Shown here piece after piece: positions 15,649 through 24,445 of a stretch of DNA of 64,000 bases. The notes beneath the pieces were generated by a model that saw only the letters and a program-made list of their open reading frames with translations, did no database searches and had not been told where the DNA came from. The DNA is from DASQFI01 sp035633215 (lineage in GTDB: Bacteria; Acidobacteriota; Vicinamibacteria; Vicinamibacterales; SCN-69-37), in NCBI GenBank assembly GCA_035633215.1, contig DASQFI010000062.1:390724-454723 (forward strand), given 5' to 3'. Within the stretch, counting starts at the first letter, position 1. Each line of letters begins with the position of its first letter. Made by a program: the position numbers and the translations under genes.

Positions 15649-16359
15649 CGGCAGGTACGCGGCGGCCATTTTCCGCCATTCCGGCCAGTCGTGATACGAG
15701 CCGTGGCCCCAGACGTGCAGGCTGTGCGGAATCCCCCTGGCGCCGAACAGCTCCGCCGCGTGTTCCGTTTCTCTCCGGCAGATGTCGTGCTCGCCGGTGA
15801 CGAACACCCACTTGTTCCGGCGGAGCCGATCAAGAAACCACGGGTCGGCGAGGTTCGGCAGGAAATGCGGCGGCGAGAGGAGATAGGCGTCCTGGTCGTA
15901 GTAGCCGTCGAGAAAGTTGTCGATCGCGAACGCGCCGCCTATCGTGACGCACGACGTGAAGGTGTCGGGATGGCGCAGCGCGAGCGTGAGCGCGTGATAG
16001 GCGCCGAAGCTGCAGCCCGTGACGCCGGCGGCCGGGAGCCCGTTCGCGCGCCGCACGAACGGCACGACGTCCTCGATCAGGTACCGTTCGTACTGGAGGT
16101 GCCGATCGAGACGGGCCCGCGGGTGAATCTGGTTGCCGTAGAAACTCTCCGCGTCGACGGTCGACACGCAGAAGAGCTGCAGCGCGCCGCGCTCGAGCTT
16201 GGTGGAGAGCGTGTCGATCATCCCGCGATCTTCGTACTCGAAGAACGCGCCCATCGACGTGGGAAAAACGATGTAGGGCGCGCCCCCGTACCCGAAGACC
16301 AGCAGCTCCATCTCTCGGCCAAGTTGTTGAGAATGCCAGCGGTGGTACGAGCGGTGCAT
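15646..16359 (-). CDS. Putative esterase, alpha/beta hydrolase
   Basis: A 237-residue soluble protein of the esterase-D-like family. It has AGVTGCSFGAYHALTLALRH with the nucleophile Ser in GCSFGA, a late Asp in VTGEHDICRRE, and His in WGHGSYHDWPEW. The opening MHRSYHRWHSQQLGREMELL is typical of this group of small esterases. Natural substrates are unknown. It leads the minus-strand run of ATP-grasp and GCS2 ligases and may activate or release a product. A second esterase starts 19 bases away on the other strand, so the two are divergent. Confidence 0.85.
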   Translation of the reverse strand: MHRSYHRWHSQQLGREMELLVFGYGGAPYIVFPTSMGAFFEYEDRGMIDTLSTKLERGALQLFCVSTVDAESFYGNQIHPRARLDRHLQYERYLIEDVVPFVRRANGLPAAGVTGCSFGAYHALTLALRHPDTFTSCVTIGGAFAIDNFLDGYYDQDAYLLSPPHFLPNLADPWFLDRLRRNKWVFVTGEHDICRRETEHAAELFGARGIPHSLHVWGHGSYHDWPEWRKMAAAYLP

Positions 16360-16378
16360 TGACTGGATAATACCTGCG

Positions 16379-17125
16379 TTGATTGAGCGCGAGTACGCGG
16401 ACCGCCTCGTGCGCGTGCTGTTGCCTGCCGGTTACAGCGAGACGCGGTCACAGCCGTATCCCCTACTGATCCTGCACGACGGCCAGAACCTGTTCGAAGA
16501 GGGCCGCGCGGACAGCACGGCGCCCGGCGGCGGGTCGTGGCGCGTGGACGAGTCGATCGCGCCGCTCATCGCCTCCGCCCGCATTCCCCCGCTCATTGTC
16601 GCCGGCATCGACCATGCCGGCGAGGACCGGATCAACGAGTTCACGCCGACGCCGGGCAGCCGGCCCGCGGCCGGCCGCGCCGGGGAATACGCGCGCCTCG
16701 TCGTCGCCGATCTCCTGCCGCGCCTTTCGGCCGACTATCACGTGCGCCTGGATCCCGACGGTCTCGGACTGGGCGGCTCCTCGATGGGCGGTCTCGTCAC
16801 GCTGTGGACGGCGATTTTGTTTCCGGGTTTCTTTGGCCGGTTGATCGTGATGTCACCATCGCTTTGGTGGGATCGCCGCGTGGTGCTGCGTCATCTCCGC
16901 CGCCATGAGATCGATCCGCTGCCACGCATCTGGCTCGACGCCGGGCGCAAGGAAGGCGCGGCGGTCACGCGTGACGCGCGCGAGCTCCACAAACTGCTAC
17001 GTCGCCAGAGCCGGACGGCGGTGCGGTACGTTGAGGATCCTCGCGGCGATCACTCGGAGACGAGCTGGGGGCGGCGGTTCCCGGATGCGGTCGAGTGGCT
17101 GTGGGCGAGAGATATTGGTAATTGA
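16379..17125 (+). CDS. Putative esterase, alpha/beta hydrolase
   Basis: A 248-residue protein with LLILHDGQNLFEE (oxyanion region), the nucleophile elbow GLGGSSMGGLV, an Asp in WLDAGRKEGA and His in PRGDHSETSW, matching the Fes/YbbA-like esterase family. The start given is TTG 16379; no ATG or GTG lies nearby, and the frame is open upstream, so the N-terminus is uncertain. The gap to the divergent esterase is only 19 bases and contains GATAATACC. The last residues (IGN) and TGA come from the AATTACC repeat at 17114-17158. Confidence 0.8.
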   Translation: MIEREYADRLVRVLLPAGYSETRSQPYPLLILHDGQNLFEEGRADSTAPGGGSWRVDESIAPLIASARIPPLIVAGIDHAGEDRINEFTPTPGSRPAAGRAGEYARLVVADLLPRLSADYHVRLDPDGLGLGGSSMGGLVTLWTAILFPGFFGRLIVMSPSLWWDRRVVLRHLRRHEIDPLPRIWLDAGRKEGAAVTRDARELHKLLRRQSRTAVRYVEDPRGDHSETSWGRRFPDAVEWLWARDIGN

Positions 17126-17158
17126 TAATTACCCATTACCCATTACCCAATTATCAAT
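17114..17158. repeat. AATTACC word hairpin between convergent genes
   Basis: ATTGGTAATTGATAATT is followed by ACCCATTACCCATTACCC and AATTATCAAT, so the outer parts pair. Both genes stop inside it: the plus-strand esterase at 17123-17125 and the minus-strand amidohydrolase at 17154-17156. The same word family recurs at 30017-30092. Confidence 0.85.
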
Positions 17159-18638
17159 GCCCTCCCCGGCCTCTCCCCGTCGGCGCGGGCGCAGGGGTTT
17201 CGATCTCGACGGGCCGCCCATCGATGAAGACGTGCCGGATACGGCCGTTCTCGAAGAGGTCGCCCTCGGTGACGAGCAGGTTGGCGATCTTGCCCTTCTC
17301 GATCGTCCCGAGGCGATCGGCCGCGCCGGCCATGCGAGCGGCGTTGACCGTGAGGGCGCGCAGAGTTGCGTCGGCCGGCAGGTTGCCTTCCTTCACGACA
17401 CGCGCGGCGTTGCGCACGAAGTCGCCGAAGTCCTGAAGACCGCCCGACGTGAAGGCGTACGGCACGCCGGCCTTTTCGAGGGCCGCCGGAGCGCGCGGAG
17501 CATTCACGCGCGCGCGCACGGCGCGAAGCGTCTCGTCCCCGCCACCGCCGCGTCCGCCGCCGCCACCCCCGCCGCCGCGTCCACCTCCACCACCCCCGCC
17601 GCCGCCGAAGTTCAGTGTGTAAATCACGCGCGCATTGGCCGCCTTGAGATCGTCGGCCGTCGCGGCGGCTTCGGCCGCGCCCGTGACGATCGGATCGAGG
17701 TTGAATTCCCTCGCGATGGCGAGCGCGCGCCGGATCTCGCGCTCGGCGCTCACCTCGAACGCCACCGGCAGCTTTTTCTCGAGTGCCGGCAGCATCGCGT
17801 CGAGGACCGGCTCGAATACCGCCCGAGGCGCGTCCTTGTGCCGCTCGGCGTACGCGCGCGCGTCGCGCTGCCACTGCGCGTCGTAGAACGACTGGCGGAT
17901 GAACGCAACGTACCCGAGGAGCGATCCCGGATAGCCGCCGCCCTGCCCACCGCCGAACGCGACGTGGAGCGCGACGGGTGTCCTCACGACGACGAGACCC
18001 CGGCGATAGTCGCCGATGTTGCTGATTTGCGGATCGTCTTCCGGCGCGAGGACGTTGATGAGCGCGCTCTGGCCGCGAAACACGCCGGACGGCGGCACCG
18101 CCAGGACGCTCGTGATGCCGGCCGAGGCAAGCCGCTGCATTTCGGCGCCGTCTACCCGAACGTTCCTCGCGGCTTCGAAATCCGGCCGAAGGATGCTCGC
18201 GCGCTTCGCCCGTTCGAGATCCTCGAGCGTCGGCTGCGGTCCCGCCGGCGCGCCGCCGCGCCCGCCACCCCCGGCTGGCGCCGCGCCACGGCCCCCGCCC
18301 GCTCCAGCGCCGGCGTCGGACGACTCGACGGCCGTCGTGTTGGCCATGTCGATGAGACCGGGATAGACGGTCAGACCCGCGCCGTCGATCACGATCGCAT
18401 CGGCTGGCGCAGTGACCGCGGCGCCCACGTCGACGATGACGCCGTCGCGCATGACGATCGTGCCCTTGTCGATCGCCGCGCCCGACACCGGGATGATCCG
18501 CGCCCCGCGAATCGCGTACAGAGCGGCCGCCCGACCACTCGTCGTCGCGGGCTTCGCGTCGAGATCGAAGGAGCCGAAGCCGACCGCGAGCGCCGCTGCG
18601 GCGGTCAGGCGAATGATGTGAACAGCAGATCTCATCAT
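17154..18638 (-). CDS. Amidohydrolase-family protein with degenerate metal site
   Basis: A 494-residue exported protein. I chose ATG 18638, which has GGAG seven bases before it and leads into a hydrophobic signal; the frame runs further upstream through repeat DNA. It has the amidohydrolase N-terminal beta sandwich (YAIRGARIIPVSGAAIDKG, TIVMRDGVIVDVGA) and VYPGLIDMANTTAV where active members have HxH, so the first metal pair is missing. The C-terminal part (LRALTVNAARMAGAADRLG, TIEKGKIANLLVTEGD) is normal. Poly-Gly/Arg inserts lie at about 17540-17615 and 18235-18320. It closely follows the double amidohydrolase on the same strand and may be a non-catalytic partner. Confidence 0.85.
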   Translation of the reverse strand: MMRSAVHIIRLTAAAALAVGFGSFDLDAKPATTSGRAAALYAIRGARIIPVSGAAIDKGTIVMRDGVIVDVGAAVTAPADAIVIDGAGLTVYPGLIDMANTTAVESSDAGAGAGGGRGAAPAGGGGRGGAPAGPQPTLEDLERAKRASILRPDFEAARNVRVDGAEMQRLASAGITSVLAVPPSGVFRGQSALINVLAPEDDPQISNIGDYRRGLVVVRTPVALHVAFGGGQGGGYPGSLLGYVAFIRQSFYDAQWQRDARAYAERHKDAPRAVFEPVLDAMLPALEKKLPVAFEVSAEREIRRALAIAREFNLDPIVTGAAEAAATADDLKAANARVIYTLNFGGGGGGGGGRGGGGGGGGRGGGGDETLRAVRARVNAPRAPAALEKAGVPYAFTSGGLQDFGDFVRNAARVVKEGNLPADATLRALTVNAARMAGAADRLGTIEKGKIANLLVTEGDLFENGRIRHVFIDGRPVEIETPAPAPTGRGRGGH

Positions 18639-18692
18639 CTCGAATCTCCGGGCCATTTCCGCGCTTGAAAACGCCTGTCTTCGTTTCTTTAG

Positions 18693-18773
18693 TTGCTCGC
18701 GGGGCCCCACCCCCGCTCGCCCGCCCTGCGGCGCTCGCCAAGCCTCGCTCTCCTCGGGCGGTCTTTCTATTGG
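18693..18773. repeat. GC-rich dispersed repeat, copy 1
   Basis: GCTCGCGGGGCCCCACCCCC and following CGCTCGCCCGCCCTGCGGCG, ending CCTCGGGCGGTCTTTCTATT. Nearly identical over about 80 bases to 22142-22219. It lies just upstream of the minus-strand amidohydrolase start, in its possible leader. Confidence 0.85.
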
Positions 18774-18819
18774 TTGCTCGCGGGCCGTTGCCCGCTCGCT
18801 GACCTCAGCCCGCCGCTTG

Positions 18820-18880
18820 TCGCGGCCTTTGAGCAAGCCTTTCAGGCTTTGAGCCCTTTCCGCCTTTGAGCCTCTCGGGC
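18820..18880. repeat. CTTTGAGC word array
   Basis: The words CCTTTGAGCAAGCCTTTCAG, GCTTTGAGCCC and CCTTTGAGCCTC follow the GC-rich repeat up to the stop of the next minus-strand gene. A related hairpin word occurs at 22081-22138. No gene is seen in the interval 18639-18884. Confidence 0.6.
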
Positions 18881-18884
18881 GCTT

Positions 18885-21524
18885 TCACTGCCGCGACATA
18901 TATCTCTTGAACAAATCCGTGTGCTTACTGTCGAGCGGAACGTCGCGCCCGGCGATGACCACGTGTTTGATCTGTGACCGAATCTCGAGCGGGTCGCCGC
19001 GGACGACGAAGAGGTTTGCGAGCTTGCCGACCTCGAGCGTGCCCACCTGGCTGTCGACGCCGAGAATCCGGGCCGCGTCGATCGTGAGCGCGCGGATGGC
19101 GGCGTCGCGGTCGAGTCCCCAGGCGACCGACATGCCGGCCTGGAACGGAATCAGCCGCACGTTGCTGTAACCGCCGCTCGAGAACGCGAACGGCACCCCG
19201 GCCTTGGCCAGCACGCCGGCCGTTTGGTACGTGTAGGCATGGAAGCGATCCTCGTTCGACGGCATCGACAATACGTTGCCGAGAATGACCGGTACGTTGT
19301 GCGCCTTGAGGAATGACGCCATGGTCTGGGAGTTCGGGTTGATGCGCAGCACGAGGTTGATGCCCTGCTTTTCGCCCCAGGCCACCGCGTCGCGAATGGC
19401 CTGATCGGTGCCGGCATTGACGTACATCGCCTGCCGGTGTTCGAGAATCGGCACGAATGCTTCGAGCGACCAGTTGACGACGGCGGCGCGATTCGCGTTC
19501 TTCATGTAGGCACGCGTTTGATCGAGCATGCGGTTCAGCTCGTCGACCGGTCGTGCCTGATCGCCCGCGCCACCGCCACCCGCGCCGGCCCCGCCACCGC
19601 CGCCGCGCCCTCCGCCGCCCGCGCCTGGAAACGCCATCGCCAATCCGGCCGACGCGCGCAGGGTGTTTTCTTCCCAGGTCCAGCCGTCGAGGTTCATCAC
19701 CGGGATTTCGCCCGCGATGACGCCGCCGCCGGGCACGATCGCGGCCGTCGTGATGCCTTCGACGCGCGCGATCGGAATGGCGTCGCTGTCCGACTGATAC
19801 GCGACCCGCGTGCGCAGCATCTGATTGAACGTCAGCATCTCGTTCACATCGTCATAATTCCTGACGCCCGGCTCGTTCAGGCCGAGGTCGGTGCCCGCGT
19901 CGATGAAGCCGGGGTAGACGCTGAGGCCGGTGCCGTCGACGGCCTTCGCGCCCGACGGCACGGACGCGCCGGCGCCGACCGCCAGAATCCGGTTGCCCTT
20001 GATGACGATGGTTCCGCGCTCGATGACGGGACCGCTGACGGGGAAGATGCGCGCATTGGTGATCGCCCACGCCGGGCCGTTGGCGTTGTACTGCACGCGG
20101 AGTGGTTCAGGAGCCGCCTGCGGGCGGGGAACTGCCGGCGAGGCCGGTGGCGGATCGGCCGGTACGGGCGGCGCGCCACCTTCACGGCCGAGCAGCAGCG
20201 CCTTTTCGGACTCGACGTTGGCCGCGCGCTGCTCGTCTTTGATCCGATCGTAATAGACGATCCCGTCGATGTAGGTGCGCTCGACGATCGCCATCGTGCT
20301 GAGCGGATGGTGGTTCCAGACCGCGAAGTCCGCGTCCTTGCCCACCTCGATCGATCCGACGCGGTTGTCGATGCGCAGCTGCCTGGCCGGATTCAGCGTC
20401 ACCATGGCGAGCGCCTGGTCGTCGGTGATGTCGCCCCACCGCACCGACTTGGCCGCTTCGGTGTTGAGGCGGCGCGCGTGTTCGGCGCTGTCGGAGTTGA
20501 CCGACACGTTGACGTTCTTGTGCGTCATGAGGCCGGCGTTCCCCGGAATCGCGTCCTCGGCCTCGATCTTGTAGCCCCACCAGTCGGAGAACGTGGACGC
20601 GCCCGCGCCGTGCGCCGCCATCTCCTTCGCGACCTTGTAGCCCTCGAGGACGTGCTGGAACGTCGCCACCTTGAAGCCCATCTCGTCGGCGACGCGGATC
20701 ATCATGAGGATCTCGTCCGCGCGGTACGAGTGGCAGTGGACCAGCCGCTTGCCCTCGAGGATCTCCACGAGCGCGTCGAGCTGCAGATCGCGCTTCGGCG
20801 GAAGCATGTCCGCGTTCTTCGCCTTCAGCGCGTTGTAGTCCTGCCACGCTTTCTGGTACGTCTTGGCGCGCGTGAACGCGTCGCGCATGACGTACTCCAC
20901 GCCCTGGCGCGTGGCCGGATAGCGCCGCGGGCCCGTTCCGGTCTGCGGACCGGGCCGCTTGACGTTCTCGCCGAGCGCGAACTTGATGCCGGGCAGCGCG
21001 CCTTCGAACAGGAGCTCCTCGGCTTTCGTCTTGCCCCAGCGGAGCTTGATGACGACCGTCTTGCCGCCGATCGGGTTCGCGCTGCCGTGCAGGACGTTCG
21101 CGACCGTGAGCCCGCCGGCGAGGTCGCGGTAGATGCTGATGTCGGTTGGATTGATCACGTCGCCCATGCCTGTCATCGAGCTGACCGACGTCGTGCCTTC
21201 GTTGATCGCGTCGTTCGCGATGTGCGAGTGCGCGTCGATGATGCCCGGCGAGACGAACTTGCCGGTGCCGTCGTAGATGTCGGCGCCCGCGGGGATCTGG
21301 ACGTTGGTGCCGACGGCGGCGATCTTGCCGTCCCGGATCACGATTGTCCCGTTGTTGATCGTGCCCTTCGTGACGGTCACGATCGTCGCGCCGCGAATGG
21401 CGGCGACGCCGGCCTGCGCGGCCTGTCCGTCGAGTGTCGCCGAGAACAGCGAATCGATCGGCACGATGGCAGTGACAAGGGCGGCTAGCGCAACGAAAAG
21501 CGGACGCAAATGTCGCGGGACCAC
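18885..21524 (-). CDS. Double-domain amidohydrolase, exported
   Basis: An 879-residue protein with two amidohydrolase domains in tandem. The start GTG 21524 has AGGAGG four bases upstream and gives a signal peptide (HLRPLFVALAALVTAIVP). Domain 1 (residues about 40-430) has the metal motif VSPGIIDAHSHI, a second His ligand in HCHSYRADE, and NSDSAEHARRL with the catalytic Asp region. Domain 2 (about 455-870) repeats the fold (ITNARIFPVSGPVIERG) but reads YPGFIDAGTDLG where HxH should be, so it looks inactive. The neighbour downstream resembles domain 2. A Gly-rich insert lies at about 19565-19630. Likely role: hydrolysis of an extracellular dipeptide or amide; substrate unknown. Confidence 0.92.
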   Translation of the reverse strand: MVPRHLRPLFVALAALVTAIVPIDSLFSATLDGQAAQAGVAAIRGATIVTVTKGTINNGTIVIRDGKIAAVGTNVQIPAGADIYDGTGKFVSPGIIDAHSHIANDAINEGTTSVSSMTGMGDVINPTDISIYRDLAGGLTVANVLHGSANPIGGKTVVIKLRWGKTKAEELLFEGALPGIKFALGENVKRPGPQTGTGPRRYPATRQGVEYVMRDAFTRAKTYQKAWQDYNALKAKNADMLPPKRDLQLDALVEILEGKRLVHCHSYRADEILMMIRVADEMGFKVATFQHVLEGYKVAKEMAAHGAGASTFSDWWGYKIEAEDAIPGNAGLMTHKNVNVSVNSDSAEHARRLNTEAAKSVRWGDITDDQALAMVTLNPARQLRIDNRVGSIEVGKDADFAVWNHHPLSTMAIVERTYIDGIVYYDRIKDEQRAANVESEKALLLGREGGAPPVPADPPPASPAVPRPQAAPEPLRVQYNANGPAWAITNARIFPVSGPVIERGTIVIKGNRILAVGAGASVPSGAKAVDGTGLSVYPGFIDAGTDLGLNEPGVRNYDDVNEMLTFNQMLRTRVAYQSDSDAIPIARVEGITTAAIVPGGGVIAGEIPVMNLDGWTWEENTLRASAGLAMAFPGAGGGGRGGGGGAGAGGGGAGDQARPVDELNRMLDQTRAYMKNANRAAVVNWSLEAFVPILEHRQAMYVNAGTDQAIRDAVAWGEKQGINLVLRINPNSQTMASFLKAHNVPVILGNVLSMPSNEDRFHAYTYQTAGVLAKAGVPFAFSSGGYSNVRLIPFQAGMSVAWGLDRDAAIRALTIDAARILGVDSQVGTLEVGKLANLFVVRGDPLEIRSQIKHVVIAGRDVPLDSKHTDLFKRYMSRQ

Positions 21525-21710
21525 GAGGCCTCCTGGGATGAACGGCGAGACTCTAACACCGATCGCGGGCGTAAAAACCCCTCCAAAGCCGGCTGCCGAT
21601 CGGCCGGTACGGTAGCACTGCCGGTCGGGAGAGCCACAGGCCGTCACGATTAGCGTTTCTCGATCCGCGGGAATCGCCATAGAATCAGGCTCCCAGTGAA
21701 GGAGGGTCGA

Positions 21711-22070
21711 ATGAACAGGAAAGTCTGGACGATCGTGGCAGCGGTGGTCTTCGCGCTTGGCGTGACCGGGATCGCGCAGCAGCAGGCGCCCGCCGCGAAG
21801 GAAACGACGATTACCGGCGAGGTGATCGACGTGAAGTGCGGCCAGGGCATCGGGCACGAAGAGTGCGCGACCCAATGTGCCCGCAAGGGTCTGCCCGCGG
21901 CCATCAAGAACAAGGAAGGCGTCTACACCATCATCGGTGCCTACGCCGCGGACAAGAACGAGAAGCTGATGCCGTTCGTCGCGAAGAACGTCACGGCGAA
22001 GGGCACCGTCGCAAAGGACAAGGACGGGAAGTTGACGATCGACGTCACGTCGATCACGCCCGCGAAGTAG
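21711..22070 (+). CDS. Small exported protein of unknown function
   Basis: A 119-residue protein with signal peptide (MNRKVWTIVAAVVFALGV). ATG 21711 is preceded by GGAGG six bases upstream. The mature part has GEVIDVKCGQGIGHEECATQ with Cys43, Cys52 and Cys56, then ARKGLPAAIKNKEGVYTI and a closing beta-rich part (LTIDVTSITPAK). This looks like an OB-fold-like periplasmic protein; similar small proteins are common in Acidobacteria but have no assigned role that I know. The Cys/His group could bind a metal. Transcribed divergently from the double amidohydrolase. Confidence 0.75.
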   Translation: MNRKVWTIVAAVVFALGVTGIAQQQAPAAKETTITGEVIDVKCGQGIGHEECATQCARKGLPAAIKNKEGVYTIIGAYAADKNEKLMPFVAKNVTAKGTVAKDKDGKLTIDVTSITPAK

Positions 22071-22080
22071 TTCGAAGAGA

Positions 22081-22138
22081 GCTTGAAAGCCTTTCAGCCG
22101 TCTCGGCTCTGAGGCTTTCAGGCTTTCGTCTTTTCTTA
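22081..22138. repeat. GCTTGAAAGCC hairpin
   Basis: GCTTGAAAGCCTTTCAG pairs with CTGAGGCTTTCAGGC around an 11-base loop after the small exported gene. It could terminate transcription from the left. It is followed at once by the GC-rich repeat, copy 2. Confidence 0.65.
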
Positions 22139-22141
22139 GCC

Positions 22142-22219
22142 GCTCGCGGGGCCCCACCCCCGCTCGCCCGCCCTGCGGCGCTCGCTTTGCTCGCTCCCCT
22201 CGGGCGGTCTTTCTATTGG
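22142..22219. repeat. GC-rich dispersed repeat, copy 2
   Basis: GCTCGCGGGGCCCCACCCCC through CCTCGGGCGGTCTTTCTATT, almost the same as 18693-18773. The stop codon and last residues of argF are inside its final TCTATTGG. Confidence 0.85.
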
Positions 22220-23205
22220 CTCCCCATCAAGAGTGCCAGCAGCGCCTTCTGCGTGTGCAGGCGGTTCTCCGCCTGATCGAAGACCACTGACGCCGCCGAA
22301 TCCATGACGGCGTCCGTCACCTCGTGTCCGCGATGCGCGGGCAGACAATGCATGAACAACGCATCCGGCTGCGCCTTCGCCATGAGCGCCTCGTTGACCT
22401 GGTACGCCTCGAACGCCTGCTCGCGTGCTGCCGCTTCCGACTCCTGGCCCATCGACGCCCACGCATCCGTGTAGACCGCGTCGGCACCCTGTACCGCCTC
22501 TTCGGGATCGTTCGTGATCGCGAGCGTCGCGCCGTGACGCGCGACCTCGCTGGCCGCGGCGACCACGGTGGCCGGCAACTCGAACCCCGGCGGCGAAGCG
22601 ACCCTGAGGTGCACGCCGGTCATCGCGCAGGCGTGCGCGAGCGACGCGGCGACGTTGTTGCCATCGCCCACGAACGTCAGCGTGCGTCCGGGCAGCGGTC
22701 CGAGCCGCTCGCCGAGCGTCATCAGGTCCGCGAGCGCCTGGCAGGGATGCTCTTCGTCGGTCAGCGCGTTGACGACGCGCAGCCGCGAGGCGGCGGCGGC
22801 GAAGAGCTCCAGCCGCTCCTGAGCGAACGTCCGCACGATCGCGCCGGCTACCCAGCGCTCGAGATTCCTGGCGACGTCCTCGACCGTCTCACGGCCGCCG
22901 AACGCGACGTCGGCCGGCGGCTCGATCACTTCGCCGCCGAGCTCGCGCACGGCGATCACGAACGTCGAGCGCGTCCGGAGCGATGGTTTCTCGAACAGCA
23001 GCGCGACGTGTTTGCCGGCCAGTGCCTGGGGTCCGGGCTGACCCGAGGCGCGGCTGCGCTTCATCGACGCGGCCAGGTCCAGCACGCGGTCGAGCTCCTC
23101 GGGACGCAGATCCAGCACGGACAGGACGTCCTTGGTCCGCAGCGAGGCGGGCACGCGCTTGCGGCCCGCGATGTTGATCGAGACGACACCCGGCGTTTTG
23201 CTCAT
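22213..23205 (-). CDS. argF: Ornithine carbamoyltransferase
   Basis: Transfers the carbamoyl group from carbamoyl phosphate to ornithine to make citrulline, cytoplasmic, normally a trimer. The 330-residue length is usual. Motifs are KPSLRTRSTF (carbamoyl-phosphate site), DEEHPCQALADLMTL (HPCQ), and FMHCLPAHRG (HCLP, ornithine site). The start at 23205 (MSKTPG) overlaps the argJ stop as ATGA, so I prefer it to a start 18 codons upstream. It is the last gene of the minus-strand arg run. The C-terminal Gly-Ser-Gln and the stop lie in the GC-rich repeat at 22142-22219. Confidence 0.95.
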   Translation of the reverse strand: MSKTPGVVSINIAGRKRVPASLRTKDVLSVLDLRPEELDRVLDLAASMKRSRASGQPGPQALAGKHVALLFEKPSLRTRSTFVIAVRELGGEVIEPPADVAFGGRETVEDVARNLERWVAGAIVRTFAQERLELFAAAASRLRVVNALTDEEHPCQALADLMTLGERLGPLPGRTLTFVGDGNNVAASLAHACAMTGVHLRVASPPGFELPATVVAAASEVARHGATLAITNDPEEAVQGADAVYTDAWASMGQESEAAAREQAFEAYQVNEALMAKAQPDALFMHCLPAHRGHEVTDAVMDSAASVVFDQAENRLHTQKALLALLMGSQ

Positions 23206-24431
23206 GTCCGATACTCCGCGTTGATGCGCACGTATTCGGCGCTGAAGTCGCACGTCCACATCGTGGCGTCGTGCGCGCCGCCGGTGCCGAGATCGACCGT
23301 CACGGTGACCGTCGGCGCGTCGAGCACCCGCGCGGCCTGACCGGCACGTTCATCGTGCGGCGTGCCCGCGACGAACAGCGGCACGGCGCCAATCGCGACC
23401 GACGCGCGCTCGAGCACGAACGCCGCGCCGGATCGCCCCGCGGCCGCGACGAGCCGGCCCCAGTTCGGATCTCCGCCGTGGATCGCCGTCTTGACGAGCG
23501 GCGAGTTGGCGATGGTCCGCGCGGCGAGCCACGCATCCGGCGCCGACTGCGCGCCGGTGACGTGCACCGTGACGAGCTTGGTCGCGCCTTCGCCCCCGCG
23601 CACGATCTCGCGCGCGAGATGGCCGGCCACGGCCCGCAATCCCTCGAGTAACGCCGGGTCATCGTCGCGCGTCACGCGCACGCCTGACTGCCCCGAGGCC
23701 AGCAGGAACACGCAGTCATTGGTCGAGCACTCGCCATCGACCGTGATGGCGTTGAACGACTCGTCGACCACGCGGCGGAGCGCGCTGGCGAGCACCCCGG
23801 GCTCCACCTGCGCGTCGGTCGTGAGAAATGCCAGCATCGTGGCCATGCGCGGCTCGATCATTCCCGAGCCCTTCGCCATGCCGCCGACGCGGAAGACGCC
23901 GCCGCCGGCCGAGACCTCCGCGGCGCACGACTTCGCGAACGGATCGGTCGTCATGATGGCGCACGCGGCCGCGCTCCCGCCATCGGTCCCGAGCGCGCTC
24001 GCCGCCGCCGTGACGCCGCGCGTCACCTTGGCGGCGTCGAGCTGGACGCCGATCACGCCGGTCGACGCGACGAGCACCTGCTCCGGCATGCATCCGACGG
24101 CGCTCGCAGTCGCCGCGGCCATCGTGGCGGCCACCTGAAGCCCCGCCTCGCCCGTGCACGCGTTGGCGCAGCCGCTGTTGACGACAATCGCGCGCGCCTG
24201 GCCGCCGGCGCGGGTCAGGTGATCACGCGAGACCGTGATCGGCGCGGCGGTCGCCTTGTTCGTCGTGAAGACCGCCGCCGCCGAGGCTGGCCCGTCCGCG
24301 ACGAGAAGCGCCAGATCGAGCGGTGCGGGCGCCGGCGGCGCGGGCGCCCGCTTGATGCCGCAGGCGACGCCCGCCGCGCGGAAGCCGCGAGGCGACGTGA
24401 CACCGCCGTCGAGATCGAGCCCGGGAGACAT
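23202..24431 (-). CDS. argJ: Glutamate N-acetyltransferase / amino-acid acetyltransferase
   Basis: A 409-residue ornithine acetyltransferase: moves the acetyl group from N-acetylornithine to glutamate, recycling it; some members also use acetyl-CoA. The start at 24431 (MSPGLDLDGG) follows the argA stop by 14 bases. It has GVACGIKR near the N-terminus, NSGCANACTGEAG, STGVIGVQLD, and MAKGSGMIEPRMATMLAF, where self-cleavage before the Thr of TMLAF makes alpha and beta chains. Later motifs are VDESFNAITVDGECSTNDC and the ending DFSAEYVRINAEYRT. An upstream extension in the frame lacks sense and is not included. Confidence 0.95.
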   Translation of the reverse strand: MSPGLDLDGGVTSPRGFRAAGVACGIKRAPAPPAPAPLDLALLVADGPASAAAVFTTNKATAAPITVSRDHLTRAGGQARAIVVNSGCANACTGEAGLQVAATMAAATASAVGCMPEQVLVASTGVIGVQLDAAKVTRGVTAAASALGTDGGSAAACAIMTTDPFAKSCAAEVSAGGGVFRVGGMAKGSGMIEPRMATMLAFLTTDAQVEPGVLASALRRVVDESFNAITVDGECSTNDCVFLLASGQSGVRVTRDDDPALLEGLRAVAGHLAREIVRGGEGATKLVTVHVTGAQSAPDAWLAARTIANSPLVKTAIHGGDPNWGRLVAAAGRSGAAFVLERASVAIGAVPLFVAGTPHDERAGQAARVLDAPTVTVTVDLGTGGAHDATMWTCDFSAEYVRINAEYRT

Positions 24432-24445
24432 GAGCCGCGGCCCCG

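Noticed and set aside
17154..18836. Longer version of the amidohydrolase starting at 18836
   Set aside because: The extra 66 codons are repeat DNA with charged low-complexity translation, and GGAG plus a signal peptide mark the start at 18638.
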